From NCBI RefSeq assembly GCF_010015585.1, contig NW_022985094.1, positions 1 to 64,000 on the forward strand: a DNA stretch of 64,000 bases, read 5' to 3'. A model generated the notes under the pieces. It did no database searches. It was not told the DNA's origin and saw nothing but the letters and a program-made list of their open reading frames with translations. Origin of the DNA: Eremomyces bilateralis CBS 781.70. Its lineage: Eukaryota > Ascomycota > Dothideomycetes > Eremomycetales > Eremomycetaceae. Shown here in pieces: positions 43,786 through 55,664 of this stretch. The stretch's first letter is position 1, and each line of letters begins with the position of its first letter. The position numbers and the translations under genes are program-made.

Positions 43786-45658
43786 CTACTTTCCGGCAAC
43801 CCCCTTCCGATCTTTCTTCAGAGGGGAGAACTGGAAACCATCTTCTGACGTGATGAATCCACCTTTGATTCCTCCCTTGACACCAAACAACCCACCCTTC
43901 GCCAAGGACCGACCTGAAAGTAGACCTTTCCCGGGGATCGGTTTGGACGGGATGCCATCATCTTCGTCGAACAACGTCTTGCCAAGACCGTTGCCTGGAA
44001 GTTTTCGCTTTTTCCGCTTCTCCATCGCGGGGTCGTCGTTGAAGGTGGCAAAGGACGCGAGCGATTTCCGGACTTTCGGTACCGGGGCTGCGGTGGGCTT
44101 CAACTTGGGAATGGATTGATCCAGTTTCGGAAGGACCTCGTTCTCGGACCCTTCCTCGGCAACCGATTCCAGTTTTGATAAGCGGGCTTTTGTTCTCGAC
44201 GGTGCGGGTTTAGAGTTCGCCTTTGCTCCGGCCGGGACGAGCGCTTTCGGTTTCGTTGCCGGCTTCTTTGCCGGTTTCTTTGCCGGCTTCTTCGCGACCG
44301 CTGACGGGGTTTCTATCTCCTGCTCTTGATCTTCATGGTCTTGTGACTCTCCAGGCCGCTCCGATTGGGTATTGTCGGAGGGGGTGGCATTGGGTGAAGG
44401 GCTCTCAGGCAGCACGCTCGTCGATCGATTCAGGAACGGAGTGATGGAGAAGGTGGATTTGTCACCAGGAAGCGTGGATCTCTTGCCACGCTTTGCACGG
44501 AAGCCATCTCCAGGAGTACCGATGGTAGCATCGGGATCGAGATCAGTATGGGCCAACTTCCGCTTGGTGCCCTTTGTCTTGGCCTCTTTCTTGTTGACAA
44601 CCTCCTCTGCGATCTGCGCTTTCTCCAGGCTGCCCTCGACCTCTTTAAGCTTTTCTTTGGTGGACTTAAGCTTGGTCCGAAACGCGTTTAGCTTGTCCTC
44701 CAAGACGGCCTTCTGTGCATCCCATTCCGTCAGCCCCTTTTGTAGTGCCTTATCAGCCTTTTCGCGCTCCCGCTTCTCTTTCTGAAGGTCCTTCTTGACA
44801 CCGTCCAGCTGTGACGTGTCCGATGTGACGTTTTCACTTGCTGTTTGATTTATCCGTCGCTGGTCCTCCAATTCCCCCCGAAGCTTCTCGGCCTCTCGCA
44901 CGGCATCTTTGTGCTCTTGCCTTGACTCCTGAAGCTCCTCTCGGAGTTGCTCGATCTGCGCCTTGTCGCTAGCACCAGTTTTGGACGCCTTTGCGGAGAC
45001 GCGCTGGGTTGCTTTCTTTTCGTTTTCAAGTTCGACCTGTAGAGTGGTGACTTCTCGCTGTAGGGCAAGTTTCTCGGAAAGCAATGTCTGGTTCGAGGCA
45101 GCTTGTGCCCGCAAATGCTCCAGTTCGGGTTTCATCGTCGAAAGCTCACGCGTGAGTGCCAGCTTCTCAGTCAGAATTTTGGTGGAATCCGTCGAGACCC
45201 CTTGTAGGGACAGTATCTCGGCCTAACCCCCGTGGTCAGCGTAGCGCATACAAGATGTAATGTTGACTTACTCTCATGGTCTCGACATCACGGCATTTCT
45301 GGCGCAGGTCGTTCGAGAGTCGCTCAACTTGAGCATCAAGTTGTTCAGAACGCGCCAGGGAATCTTCCAATTGTTGTTGAACATCCTCGGTCCTCTCCTC
45401 GTCTTCTAGGAGCTGCTCGTTCAGTTGTTCGTTCTCGTCCTCCAGTAGCAGCATTTGGAAGCGCAGATTCCTGATATCTTCGTCCTTGACCACATTTTCG
45501 ACATTGCTGACGCTTTGCTCATAGTTTTGCTCCAGTCGAGCGGTTTGGAGGGCTTGTCGAAGCTGCGAACACGTCAACCACTGAAAGCGCGATAAGGGAC
45601 AGGCCTTTCCTACTTCATCGGGCTTCAAGGCCTCGGAGAAATCGGGTCTTTGTGGCAT
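43786..45658 (-). CDS. Coiled-coil protein with basic, low-complexity C-terminus (function unknown)
   Basis: Exons 45658-45614, 45562-45272 and 45222-43786 give 590 aa. Residues ~20-320 are almost continuous heptad-type coiled coil rich in Glu, Gln, Leu and Lys. The second half is disordered and contains a tandem AKKP repeat (KKPAKKPAKKPATKPK) and conserved-looking tail motifs KRKKRKLPG, KTLFDEDDG and QFSPLKKDRK. The latter suggest nuclear or chromosome/spindle proteins, but I do not recognise the family. The first intron is 51 nt and stop-free, so retention would add 17 residues. ATG 45658 starts the shortest clean N-terminus; an upstream in-frame start is possible. Divergent from OST3. Confidence 0.82.
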
Positions 45659-46028
45659 TTTCGAAGAATACGGGGCAAATGATGTGTTAGTCAAGTATGC
45701 ATCTCCAAATATTCAGCGATAGTGGTCTGGAGTTTGGGTGATGCGACAACGACAACGGTGTTTCGTCTGGTTCAGAGTGGTGGATAGCGGTTGCTGGTCA
45801 GGCATCATGTAAACAAACAGTGGGCACGTGACTGACATCATGTGACTCTAATATATACATCACATGACTCTTCCCTATTCTACGGCGGACGACATAAGCC
45901 TATCATGCCATTCCGAACATGCAAGCTGTTCGAAAGACAACTGAAGCGTCACAGCGGACATTTCTGAGCAACAACATTGTCAAGAGGAAATCAGGCAGTT
46001 GGCCTATCCATTCGTTCCCCAAGCCACC
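45659..46028. promoter_or_regulatory. Divergent promoter region, coiled-coil gene / OST3
   Basis: 370 bp between opposite start codons. Contains CACGTGAC and repeated CATGTGACT/CACATGACT steps (about 45835-45870), possible basic helix-loop-helix type sites. Confidence 0.4.
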
Positions 46029-47167
46029 ATGAGGTTCTTCCCATTGCTTGTGAGCCTTCTTCCCCTTGGCGTCCTGGGTGCGAAGAAGCCCACCGATCCA
46101 TTCCAAGACTTCCACAACAAACCAAGCCCCATGAAACTCGTCGACGTCACCTACGATCGATTGACCTCCGCCCCGAGAGATTACACCGTTGCGGTGCTGC
46201 TCACGGCTTTAGAGGCGCGGTTCGGATGCGAATTATGTCGGCTGTTCCAGCCCGAATGGGAGCTGTTGGCAAAGAGTTGGAGGAAAGGGGACAGTAGCGG
46301 AGAGTCAAGGCTGCTCTTTGGGACACTGGATTTCATAGACGGGAAAGCGACGTTCCAATCGGTATGATCCTCCACCATGACGGCAATAGAGTAACTTCTC
46401 CTAACATGATCCAGCTCAATCTCCAAACCGCGCCGGTCTTGTTGATATTCCATCCAACGATTGGTCCGGATGCCAAAGTGGATCCTCAGCCGACACGATT
46501 CGATTTCAACGCAGGGTGAGAGAGCCTTAAGGAGTGAATTGCGATCATTACAGTACTAAATTAAATGCAGCCCACAAACCGCCGAGTCCGTCCACGCCAT
46601 ACTTAGTAGGCATCTCCCTAGCGGCCCTCATCCCCCCGTGCGCCGTCCTGTGAACTACGTCAAAATAGTGGTCATCACAACCGCCGTGCTTGGTCTCATT
46701 ACATTATTTGCCGTTGCCGCACCATATCTTCTACCGATCATCCAGAACCGGAATCTGTGGGCTGCGATCAGCTTGGTCTTGGTCCTAGTCTTTACAAGCG
46801 GCCAAATGTTTAATCACATTCGTAAGGTACCTTACGTCGCGGGGAACGGCAAGGGAGGGATCAGCTACTTTGCTGGAGGCTTTCAAAGTCAATTCGGCCT
46901 CGAAACCCAGATTATCGCTGGCATATGTGAGCTTCTACTTCCCGATCAACGTCATGCAGAGGAAATGTGCTAACTTGCGTCATAGACGGCATGCTTGCAT
47001 TCGCCACGATCACCTTGGCTCTCAAAGTTCCAAGAACGGCGGATCCAAAGAGGCAACAAGTAGCTGTGTTCATCTGGAGTGGCATACTCTTCCTTGTTTA
47101 CAGTTTTCTCCTGAGCGTTTTCCGGATGAAGAACAGCGGATATCCTTTCACGTTACCTCCATTTTGA
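46029..47167 (+). CDS. ost3: Oligosaccharyltransferase OST3/OST6-type subunit
   Basis: Exons 46029-46361, 46415-46515, 46571-46926 and 46986-47167 give 323 aa. An 18-residue signal peptide is followed by a lumenal thioredoxin-like domain with the active CxxC (Cys67-Glu-Leu-Cys70) and then four membrane helices, beginning near VKIVVITTAVLGLITLFAV. FNHIRKVPY and GGFQSQFGLETQ are conserved OST3/6 loops. The subunit binds substrate polypeptides by transient disulfides so that the OST complex can glycosylate slow sites. Filamentous fungi usually have one such gene, so OST3 versus OST6 is only a label. Confidence 0.93.
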
Positions 47168-48156
47168 GCAATGTATCGCCAGTCCGTAACATGTCAGACT
47201 TTCGATACTGCCGGAGAGATATAAGAGCTAGGAAGATGTCAAAAGTCCTTGCCCCGAGAAAAACCTATTCCATTGTGTCTGATCTGTCTGGCGTCAAATG
47301 TTGAGTTGCACCTGGTGTTCTGGGCGTTGAACTGGCCACGACTTAGACTCTGGTACATTGTGTACATGGGCTACGGTATGTATGAGTTAGACAAGCAGGC
47401 CTCACTTGGAACGGCCGGCAAGAAACAAAGAAAACTTTTCGCATATTCAGCGTAGGACCACCGGGCGACCGATCGTCCTTCCGTCTTTGTCTTCACCCAG
47501 GGTCATTCGTTATCCAATGTCGCCGAGATATTCCCATTCATGCGTCCAAACCGACTTTTTTCACAGTCCTGGTGTTTACCATGTTGATTCTGAGCTCAGT
47601 TCGCTTGACTGTGATACATCCATTTCCAACCAGGAGTTCGCTCGCAGGCATTCCAGCTTCCCTTCTCACCGTCATCCACAATACATTCTGAGGCATCTCA
47701 GCCAACCGTGAACACACTTCAGCATCTAGGATCACCAACAAACCATGTTTGATTCTCATTAGACTACGTGGACAATGGGTACCTGGTCATAGATCCACGG
47801 CGCCTGATTCAAAGTGACCGTGAAACAAAGAAACATGTGTCTCACACACGACCTCGTGGCAACCGGAACAAAGCCCTTCTATCTTGGGAATTGGAACAGC
47901 AGAATTCTGGCGGTCTTGCTTCAGCGCGCCATTCATCTTCACAATATTAATCGGCTTGGCGTCTGGCTTTGTTCACAGCTGGCTATCATTTAGATCCTCT
48001 TCTAACCTGACCATAAATATCTCAGCTGCAGACTCGCTCTTCCTTCTATCTTCCCTTTCGATTGTTTTGCCCTACCAAAATCTCTATTGCTTCGAAGCCG
48101 GCCTTCGACTTGAATCTATCGTTACGTATAGCATCCGGCGCTCGACGCTCGCCATC
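47168..48156. other. Intergenic region / long leader
   Basis: About 1 kb between OST3 and the next start codon. The downstream frame stays open back to 47884 and encodes a hydrophobic stretch, but start context and composition favour 48157. No RNA gene or repeat seen. Confidence 0.45.
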
Positions 48157-49320
48157 ATGCGGGTCACTTCGGTTCCATATCGGTCATCCAATCTTGCAAT
48201 CCCTACATCGCCCTTTTCTCCCATTACTCCAGTCGCCATCAATATCTCCCGACCCAGCAGAGCTGAAAGTCCCCGATCGACGTCCCCAAAAAGCAAGAGA
48301 AAGCCCCTCTCCCCACCTCCACAGTCGCCACTGCAGTGGCTCTGGCAATGCCACATCTGCAAGGCATCGTATCCCTTGGGCGTGACCCGACGATGCCTCG
48401 TGGACGGACACTACTTCTGCTCCGGGGTCAGCTATGTCAAATCCAAACGGCCCGGCCACCCCAAGGTCCCCAAACGCGGCAAAGCTTGCACCAGTGAATT
48501 CGATTATCAAGGGTGGAAGCGGTGGGGCGACTGGCGAAGGGCGGATCAATCCCATACTGCTACCGATGATGGGCGGAACACGCAGAGCGCGCCCAAGGGC
48601 TCCAAGAAGAACTGCTGGGACACGTGTGACTTTCCAAGCGAATGTCGGTGGGGAAATCAGTTGGGGGTTCAGTTCGCTCCAGTAACCAACGCAGCACAAG
48701 TAACAGCACAGACTCCCTCCTCCCATCCAGAGACGCCTCCGCCTTCGCCTCCAACAACAGATATAACGGCTCCTCCATATTCCGAGCGGGCGGAAGCATT
48801 GTCAACCCTGGAGGGCATGTTAAACAAATCCTTTCTCCAACCCCAATCCACGTGGTCGAGCTCGCCATTCAGTGACCAGTGTAGTAGCAGCGCTGGGTCG
48901 TCAAAGGATGACTTCTGGTCGGCGCTGATGATTTCTGCCAAACGACGGAAAAGCACGCCGGATGTATCGCCTCTTCACGAGCTAGTGACGATGTCGCGAA
49001 GCGAGAATATTGGGAATAAAGGTAAATACAGAGAAATGAAGGTGGGTTTGGCGGATAATGGAGGGGTTCAACCGCGAGCTCCTGCGGTGGACTCGGAGAC
49101 TGACGATACGGAAATCCAGGATGCGAAAAGAGAGAACGCGAAGAGAGAGAATACACGAGTTGGAGTTCGCGAGGCAGCAGTGGAGATGGACAAATCATCA
49201 GCACCCATGGAAGGTGTCGAATTCACTGGGAATTTTGGGATCAAACGAGACTCTGAGAAGCGCATAGTGAGAAGGGCGAGCATCAGAAGTTTGTTCCAAG
49301 GGCGGAGTGGTAGTGGTTGA
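48157..49320 (+). CDS. Conserved fungal-type protein with Cys/His cluster (function unknown)
   Basis: 387 aa without introns. A Ser/Pro-rich N-terminus precedes a compact region (residues ~60-120) with WLWQCHICKASYPLGVTRRC, HYFCSG and ACTSEFDYQGWKRWGDWRR. Cys65, Cys68, Cys80, His85, Cys88 and Cys111 are spaced as in a zinc-binding fold, and a second group (Cys153, 157, 163) follows in CWDTCDFPSECRWG. The rest is disordered, acidic and charged. I believe the domain recurs in Eurotiomycete hypothetical proteins, but no function is known to me. The frame could start at 47884, which would add a hydrophobic N-terminus; 48157 is chosen because it removes that improbable segment. Confidence 0.75.
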   Translation: MRVTSVPYRSSNLAIPTSPFSPITPVAINISRPSRAESPRSTSPKSKRKPLSPPPQSPLQWLWQCHICKASYPLGVTRRCLVDGHYFCSGVSYVKSKRPGHPKVPKRGKACTSEFDYQGWKRWGDWRRADQSHTATDDGRNTQSAPKGSKKNCWDTCDFPSECRWGNQLGVQFAPVTNAAQVTAQTPSSHPETPPPSPPTTDITAPPYSERAEALSTLEGMLNKSFLQPQSTWSSSPFSDQCSSSAGSSKDDFWSALMISAKRRKSTPDVSPLHELVTMSRSENIGNKGKYREMKVGLADNGGVQPRAPAVDSETDDTEIQDAKRENAKRENTRVGVREAAVEMDKSSAPMEGVEFTGNFGIKRDSEKRIVRRASIRSLFQGRSGSG

Positions 49321-49507
49321 AGCTACTGGCATGAGTGAGGGCATATCAGCGTGGCCTGGATCCTGGATTTTAGGAATAGCTAGTTCTCTGTAGCCAAGAT
49401 GGTAGACAACAATTGCTGGCAAAATAAATTAGGACGGTCTGAGACCACAGTTAGAGCATATGTATTATAAACTTTCAACGCAATACCAACCCGTTGAATA
49501 CCTGTGT

Positions 49508-50761
49508 TCACCTCTGTCCTGATGGTGCTTCATATGGGCCATATCCAGGCCGGGGGAATCGGGGAGAACCGTCGTAATTCCACGAAAACCTCTGGGCCCT
49601 GATCGTCCTGGCGGACCATCCAAAAGTCGGGTCTCTCATGCCATGGTACACAATCCAGTCTTCTGTTTCATCCGGGCTCTTGGTGAAGCTGGCATGCCCT
49701 ACACCAAAAGCTTCTTCCTCGGGGTTCTGGTAAAACACAGGTCCTTCTTCTAACTTTTTCCACGAAGAAAGATCCATAGGATCGTCTCCAACCAGCTCCA
49801 GCTGACCCAAACAGTAATTTCTGTTATCCGAGCGAGCGGCAGAGTAGATAATGAATTGCTGGCCGGTCTTTTCATTAACCAGTTGTTGAGGGGCTTCATT
49901 GGACGACATGCGAACATTGACGGTTCGATTGTACGGGGTTTTCTCCCAGGGCTTTGTAGGCGCAGAAAGAATTTGCCGCTCCTCGAGTGTAGAACTCACT
50001 GTCCAGGGATTGGACACTGTTCGAGTCAGTAAACAGATTGAACGCGAAGGCTTGCCACGTACTCTTTGTGATGCATAGATTTGCGGGCCAGGCATCGTAT
50101 TGGTTGATCCAACAGCTATAGATGTGGTACAATCCCGATTTGTGCTGGAAATAGGTTCCATCTATCGCGAATTGGTCGTAGGTGTCAAGTTGACTTTTGA
50201 AGGTATATTCGGCTTCCCATGGATGTGATACTGACCCTTCTAGAACATACATGCGGTGAAACACAGCTGGACAGTTGTAGTCGCAGAGCATGTCGACTTC
50301 AGGAATCGGACTGTCATTGTTCGGGTCGGCGGTGAATATCACGTACCAACGGTCGTCTATCGAGTGCAATTCTGGAGCCCAAATATCCGTAGAGTAATTC
50401 GTACCGGGCGGTGGAGTGAAGATTGTCCTTGACTCGGCGTTGTTCCAGTCCCTAGCTGGATGAGTAAGATCGATCAAAGATAGATTAGCGATATGGAACT
50501 TTACGTGAGCCTTGGGCTACGCAATAATTCTAGACCGTTGTTGGCCGACAGAATCATGTAGTAGAGCCCATCCTCATAAAGGAACACCCAACTAAGCCGG
50601 CGTTAGGAAAGACTTTAGCAACGATAAACCTATGTAGCTCACGGATCCGCCGCCTCCTTCTGTAGAATAGGATTGGTAAACGTCCTTGTATTGTTGGGAT
50701 GACACGCTCCTATGTCAGAGAAAACCAGAGAGGCCGTTAAAAACCAGGTCGCAAACTTCAT
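49508..50761 (-). CDS. Secreted glycoside hydrolase family 43 enzyme (arabinofuranosidase-like)
   Basis: Exons 50761-50643, 50591-50505, 50451-50063 and 50016-49508 encode 367 aa. A signal peptide (residues 1-19, MKFATWFLTASLVFSDIGA) is followed by a single five-bladed GH43 domain. The expected catalytic residues are present: base Asp39 (AADPW), pKa-modulating Asp166 (FAIDGTYF) and acid Glu239 (SSNEAPQQL). STDIWAPELH and TEDWIVYHG are also typical. GH43 enzymes remove arabinose or xylose from plant hemicellulose and pectin outside the cell; side specificity cannot be assigned. The shift from exon 2 to 3 uses the acceptor after CCAGCTAG, since the earlier AG would put a stop in frame. An upstream in-frame methionine would bury the signal peptide, so 50761 is preferred. 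Confidence 0.92.
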
Positions 50762-51937
50762 GATGCTTTTCAACCACGCGTCAAAATGATAGAAAAGGAG
50801 GTAGAGGACATGAATAACTTGAATAAAGAAACATTTTAAAAAGGAATACAAATCGATCGGAAGCATCCAGATCATCGCTGCTTTCCGTCGTTCTGTGTCC
50901 ACCAAGCGGGGAAGGCGATCGCTACTGGAATGAATGGGTCCGGTAATGAGAGATCAAGAGCGGATGTAACCTGTCAATACCGTAGTCTTCGCGTGCAGTA
51001 GTAGCAAAATGAAGGTGTAACCCGGCAGTAACATGGAATATGAAGAACACATGAGCATAGCTTAATAGAAGAGGCTAGACCTAGCCGCGTCTGTCGTGTT
51101 CCAGCATCAGATGGAGTGAAAATACTGTGAAATGGATTATGGATAATCGAAGCCCAGATCGAAGCAAGATCGAAGCAAGTGTCGGTATCACTCTAAACAA
51201 ATTAGGTTAGACTGTAGCTACCTGCTGGCCGGGTAAATCTTGAAATCGGGGGGAAAATCTCACTAGCAATCTTCAAAATATAAATACCACCACCCGTCCT
51301 CTCCTCGGATCCCTATAACCGTCTTCTGCCTCCTCTACCATTCGATTGCCCATTTCCTCTCTTACTTCGCCCCGTCCCAATTTCGCACTTCCCACCGATT
51401 GAACTATTGCACGCACTATTTACACGGCCGAATTCCCTGCCAACCGACCTATGCGAGATTCCTTCCCCTGCCCAGTCGTTCCATTCTGTTAGGGAGGGGT
51501 ACATGTACTCTCATCTTCATCGATAATAAACACTGCGAGCCCTCATTAAGATGAGTATTAATAGCACGTGCCTTGACAGGGTCCAAATCGACAAGTTTCA
51601 TTTCTACCAGCAGTGCGTCGATCGGCTGTTCAACTTCAACGAAATACTGTTCACTGCGCGTATAAACGGACTAATTACAACTTGAACAACTGCGTCCCGG
51701 TGGTAAATATAAGGGATATCTGATCAAAGGCAAGATAGGTATCTGAATGCCCTGCGGTCGGTGCCTGTCCGAGTCATTCCTCGCGCTCGACAAGTCGGTG
51801 CCATTTGACCTAATAAAGTTCGCACAACGCATTGCGAAGATAATTCCAAGGACCCAAACGCGCCCCTGAACTCAAAGAAACTAACATCATCGACCCAAGG
51901 GTATCATTTAACGCTTCGATGGAAAAATCGCCGTCAT
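50762..51937. other. Intergenic region
   Basis: About 1.2 kb upstream of the GH43 gene. Open frames (for example 51313-51504) carry no motif. Small direct repeats occur near 51160 (GATCGAAGCAAG twice). No gene seen. Confidence 0.45.
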
Positions 51938-53040
51938 TCAAGGCTTCTGCGGCACGACCGCCGTGTCGTACTGCGGTGGCGCCTCGTAAGGGACACCACC
52001 TGGGTGTTGCCACGATTGTGCCAGGCCCGCTGGATGAAGATTGGATAGTTCCACCGTGGGGTACGGCGTAGTTGGGACAGCGCCTACATACGTAGTTGAC
52101 GTACCGGTCAAGATTTCCTTCGAATCATCTTGCTTCGAGAGTCTCCGGTAGGTGAATCGTGTCCGGCACACATACGAGATGATGGCAATGAGGATGGCGA
52201 CGAAGACGGCGCCGACCGCAATGCCGACGATAGCACCAGCGGGCAGCTTCTTTCTTGGTGGTTGTGGAAGCCTGCGGGCATCTAGATTAGCTACGGTTTT
52301 CCTTAATAGTGTTCTGCAGAATCTTACGGCGGTAGCTGAATGTTGTTATTGCGGATATAATCAACAACGGGAGTGTCCGTTGGATTCCATGCGACCACTA
52401 TCCCAGACGCTGTTATAGAGAAAACGCTTTTCGAGTTCCGGTTTGTTGTTGAGGTTTGGGACACATTATATGACGATGGCCGCACCGACGGCCATCCCGG
52501 CGTCATACTCCAGAGGTTCGTGATGGTTCTGGCAGATTGAGTACATAGTGGGTACTCGTAAGTTGTTATCCGGGTAGTCCTCCTTCCCCCCTTCGTCGTT
52601 CTTACTCTTGTAGATGTACCTTTTTCTGCTAGAAATCCTGAGGGGCAGCAAATATATCTTGATTCCTTGCCCGCCCCCGGCAATCCCGCGGTAAAACTGG
52701 CTGCGTAGATAAAGCCTGACGGACATATGCCTGGGGAGTAATATCCTACCGAGGATATGTTTTGGTCGGCGCTGGGCATTAGCTGAGCTATAGCGGTTAT
52801 CGTTGGTGATGGGGCAATGGTGGTCGTGTAGGTAGACGGCGTCAGTCCGTTGGTAGTTACAACGCTCACCGTAGGCGCAGCGGCAACGTTTGGTATGCAT
52901 TGCGGATCGTGTCCAGCGTCTTTATGATATCCAAGAAAATAAGAGTTGCCCCATGCCGTTGTCGTTGAGAGACAGGACCCTGGAGGGGTCCATTGCGAAT
53001 TGAGTACTCCTAGGGAAAGGAGAGTAAGCGTTTGAACCAT
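51938..53040 (-). CDS. Single-pass membrane protein with Cys-rich ectodomain and PPxY tail
   Basis: Exons 53040-52328 and 52271-51938 encode 348 aa. A short signal peptide (MVQTLTLLSLGVLNS) leads a Ser/Thr-rich, six-to-eight-Cys ectodomain (PPGSCLSTTTAWG, SPGICPSGFIYA, YICCPSGFLAEKG). A transmembrane helix lies near residues 249-272 (AIVGIAVGAVFVAILIAI), preceded by RKK. The cytosolic tail ends EAPPQYDTAVVPQKP, with a PPxY motif (336-339) that would bind WW domains of Rsp5-type ubiquitin ligases. The layout resembles fungal wall-sensor-like or adhesin-like hypotheticals; I do not recognise the family. ATG 53040 is preferred to 53130 because it exposes a signal peptide. Confidence 0.75.
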
Positions 53041-53803
53041 CGTGGCGTTTACGCCAGGCACGAGAGTTCTGAATAGATCAAAATGCCTGGGAGGATGCCT
53101 CCTCAGATGTCCTCCGGATAGTATTTCCACGGTTGGGTCGCTGATGAGATATACTCCGATATCTCCATCGTCGCAGAGACCGACTCTACGTTCCCTTGAG
53201 CTCTTTTTAAGGTTCTGATCAAATCTGAGTCACGCGGAACCGTGGAATCACCCCTGGACTGCAATACGACCATAGCCCAAAGGTGAGAATACGTAGTATG
53301 GGGGAAACTCGGCTTCTAATCAGCCAAGATGTAAGCCTCCCGCGGATACTTTAGATCCCCGAAAAACGAAAGCTTTCTCCATTCAGCTCTCCTCCAAGCC
53401 CCAGCCATAGAGCACAGATGCAGCATGCAGTTGCCGTATTCGATCTTGGCGGGCAGATTGTCATACAGTTACAGTATCTCTCTGTCTTCGATCCCAACTT
53501 CAACACCACAACGTGTCGCCAATACCGGCGGGTGTGTGTGCAAAAGTAAGTTCGCTGAAAATTCTAATTAGGTAGCGAAGGGTAGAATCGGTGATATTAA
53601 TATTTAATACCAGAGCTTGAGTTACTATATAGACCACAAGTACTACCGTGGTCCATGGAGGAGGCGTTTCTTGGCTCGTTCGAACTTCGAACGAATGCGG
53701 CTCTGCCAAGTACCAAGTGCCAACCCATGGGTCGTGACCCACTTCTCCCGTTATTCCCAGAATGGAATAATAGCAGCTTACATAGTACGTCCATGTCATG
53801 ATA
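53041..53803. other. Intergenic region
   Basis: About 760 bp with no recognisable gene; open frames under 100 codons. Ends at the decayed pogo copy. Confidence 0.45.
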
Positions 53804-53930
53804 CGTTCGTACCCCTACCGTGCCTGTTGGCCAACCACCTACTTGGCCAACCACCTACTTGGCCAGTATCACCATCTTCACCACCATCACCAAACGCGTA
53901 ATTAATATCTCAACCACCATATCATATTAC

Positions 53931-55360
53931 GATGTCAATTCAGAGGAGATACTCCTACAGGCCATTAATGCCTTACAGACCGGTCAATGCAAATCACAAA
54001 ACGAAGCTGCGGCCCTATTCAACGTCAATCGAGCTACGCTTCAAAACCGCCTCGAGGGCATGTAATCGCGCTCTACAGCTCAACAATCGAACCATGTAAC
54101 GAGTCAAACTGCACGCCTTTCGGATTGATACCTTTGGGAGAAGATATTGGTGGCCTTGTGGACTGCCGATAGATGAAGTATGTCGTCTAACCGTTGACAG
54201 TACACGCGAGGTTACTCCAGGGAGTCGAGCACTATGTAGGACGGATTTCTCTCCTCTTTCTCTTCTTCCTTTCCTTCTTCTTTTCCTTCTTCTTTTCCTT
54301 CTTCTTTTCCTTCTTCTTTTCCTTCTTCTTCATCTTTCGTTTGGTCCGATACTAGCTAGAATACAATAGCCATGTTCTAAAAGGCTCCCCTTCTACGCAT
54401 CATGACATCTAGAATCAGTCTGCAACCGCTCGCTATCTCAAAGCAAACGTTATCTAGAAAGGTGTGTCTCTACAAGCTGCTTGGCTCCCCAAACAACCTC
54501 CAGACTGCCATTATGTGGTATCCAAACGGATGGACTTCAGATAAACACGCGTAGGTATGGCTTCCTACGGTTTCCATCCCTGAAACCGCTACAGAGCGAC
54601 GGTACAGGATCCTACTCATGGACGGGCACGGAAGCCACGCAGTCATCGATCTTCTACTCTATACGAATGCAGGATAAATGACGTGATTGTGATCTTTCTA
54701 CTTGCGCATACCTCCCATATCATTCAACCTCTCGATCTCGCTGCTTTTCACCTCTAAACGCTTCTACAAGGCCCTCCTCCGCCAAAGTGCGTATACCGAC
54801 GAGGCACTACCGATTAAACGATGTAGATTCACTGTCCTCTATGCGGAGGCGCGTCGGGCACGCCTAACCGACCGTACAATCAGATCAGGATGGAAGGCTG
54901 CAGGTTTTATACCGTGGGACCCGTCAAAAGGCTTCAATAACCGGTTCGTGGTGCCGCCCACGCCTACCGAAACCGGATCCTCAATTTCAACTCCAAACAC
55001 GCCTCCACGCACCCCAATACCAGTCCCCCTAGTCCTCCAGACGACGCCCTACAAGCCCAAACAAATACAGAGTGCATTGCGCGTTCTTAGCAAGAATACA
55101 CGCGTGGCGAAAGCGACCAAGTCGTACCTAGAGAAGGCAGTCAAGGCAGTCGGATTGCTACTGGCGCGTCAGGCTGCGTCAGATCTGAAAATCGCTTTTC
55201 TCCAGGCCCGCCTAGATGCCGCCACAGCCCCAAAACGGAAGAAGAAGGTTCAGATAGATCTTAATGTTAAGTTCGCACACATTCAAGAGATCAAACCAGT
55301 GCAAGAGGCGGTACAGCATCTAGAGGCAAATATCCTACTAGAAAAGACTATTCCCGTGTT
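53931..55360 (+). pseudogene. pogo transposase pseudogene
   Basis: The start region matches the intact transposase but lost one A in the fifth codon region (ATGTCAATTCAG against ATGTCAAATTCAG), shifting frame. A CAA codon became TAA at about 54062 (GGCATGTAATCG). Roughly 54100-54440 has no match to the middle of the intact gene and contains a CTT-rich tract. From about 54450 similarity resumes, and a 235-codon open frame (54702-55409) retains the catalytic-core end and basic tail (APKRKKKVQID). It cannot encode a working transposase. Confidence 0.9.
54248..54338 (+). repeat. Pyrimidine microsatellite (TTCCTTCTTCTT-type)
   Basis: About 90 bp of C/T only on this strand, mainly repeats of TTTTCCTTCTTC, inside the decayed pogo copy. 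Likely grew after the element was inactivated. Confidence 0.9.
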
Positions 55361-55664
55361 TAATTATCAATATAATTACGTGGTGGTAGAGATATCACGG
55401 TTTTCATGATAGTGGTTAAGACGGCAGGATGGTGATACTGGCCAAGTAGGCGGTTGGAACAAGCAGGGGTTCGAACAGGTATTTGCCTAATCCCAACCCC
55501 CTGCGCAACACTAACCGGACACACCCTGCGGGGACAAATTTTATGAGAACGACAGTACAAATATATCCACTTCCCACTCAAATCTTCGTCAGGTGTGTTA
55601 ACAATTGAGTCATACCTACCTCCTTCCGAATGGGTTTTCATCGACACGTCGAGGATGCTGATTG

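Larger units (their letters stand above)
53804..55477 (+). mobile_element. Decayed pogo/Fot1 transposon, second copy
   Basis: Same family as 18534-20345, in the opposite orientation. The left end has a degraded GTTCGTACCCC start and an 18 bp tandem duplication inside the terminal repeat (CCAACCACCTACTTGGCC twice). The right end reads GGCCAAGTAGGCGGTTGG ... GGGGTTCGAAC. The interior matches the intact copy at both sides but is rearranged in the middle, where a pyrimidine microsatellite sits. No exact TA duplicate can be defined. Much older than the 18.5 kb copy. Confidence 0.9.

Noticed and set aside
47884-48156. Hydrophobic N-terminal extension of the Cys-rich hypothetical protein
   Set aside because: It would put an implausible leader before a disordered basic region; the ATG at 48157 is better placed, and the extension looks like translated 5' UTR.
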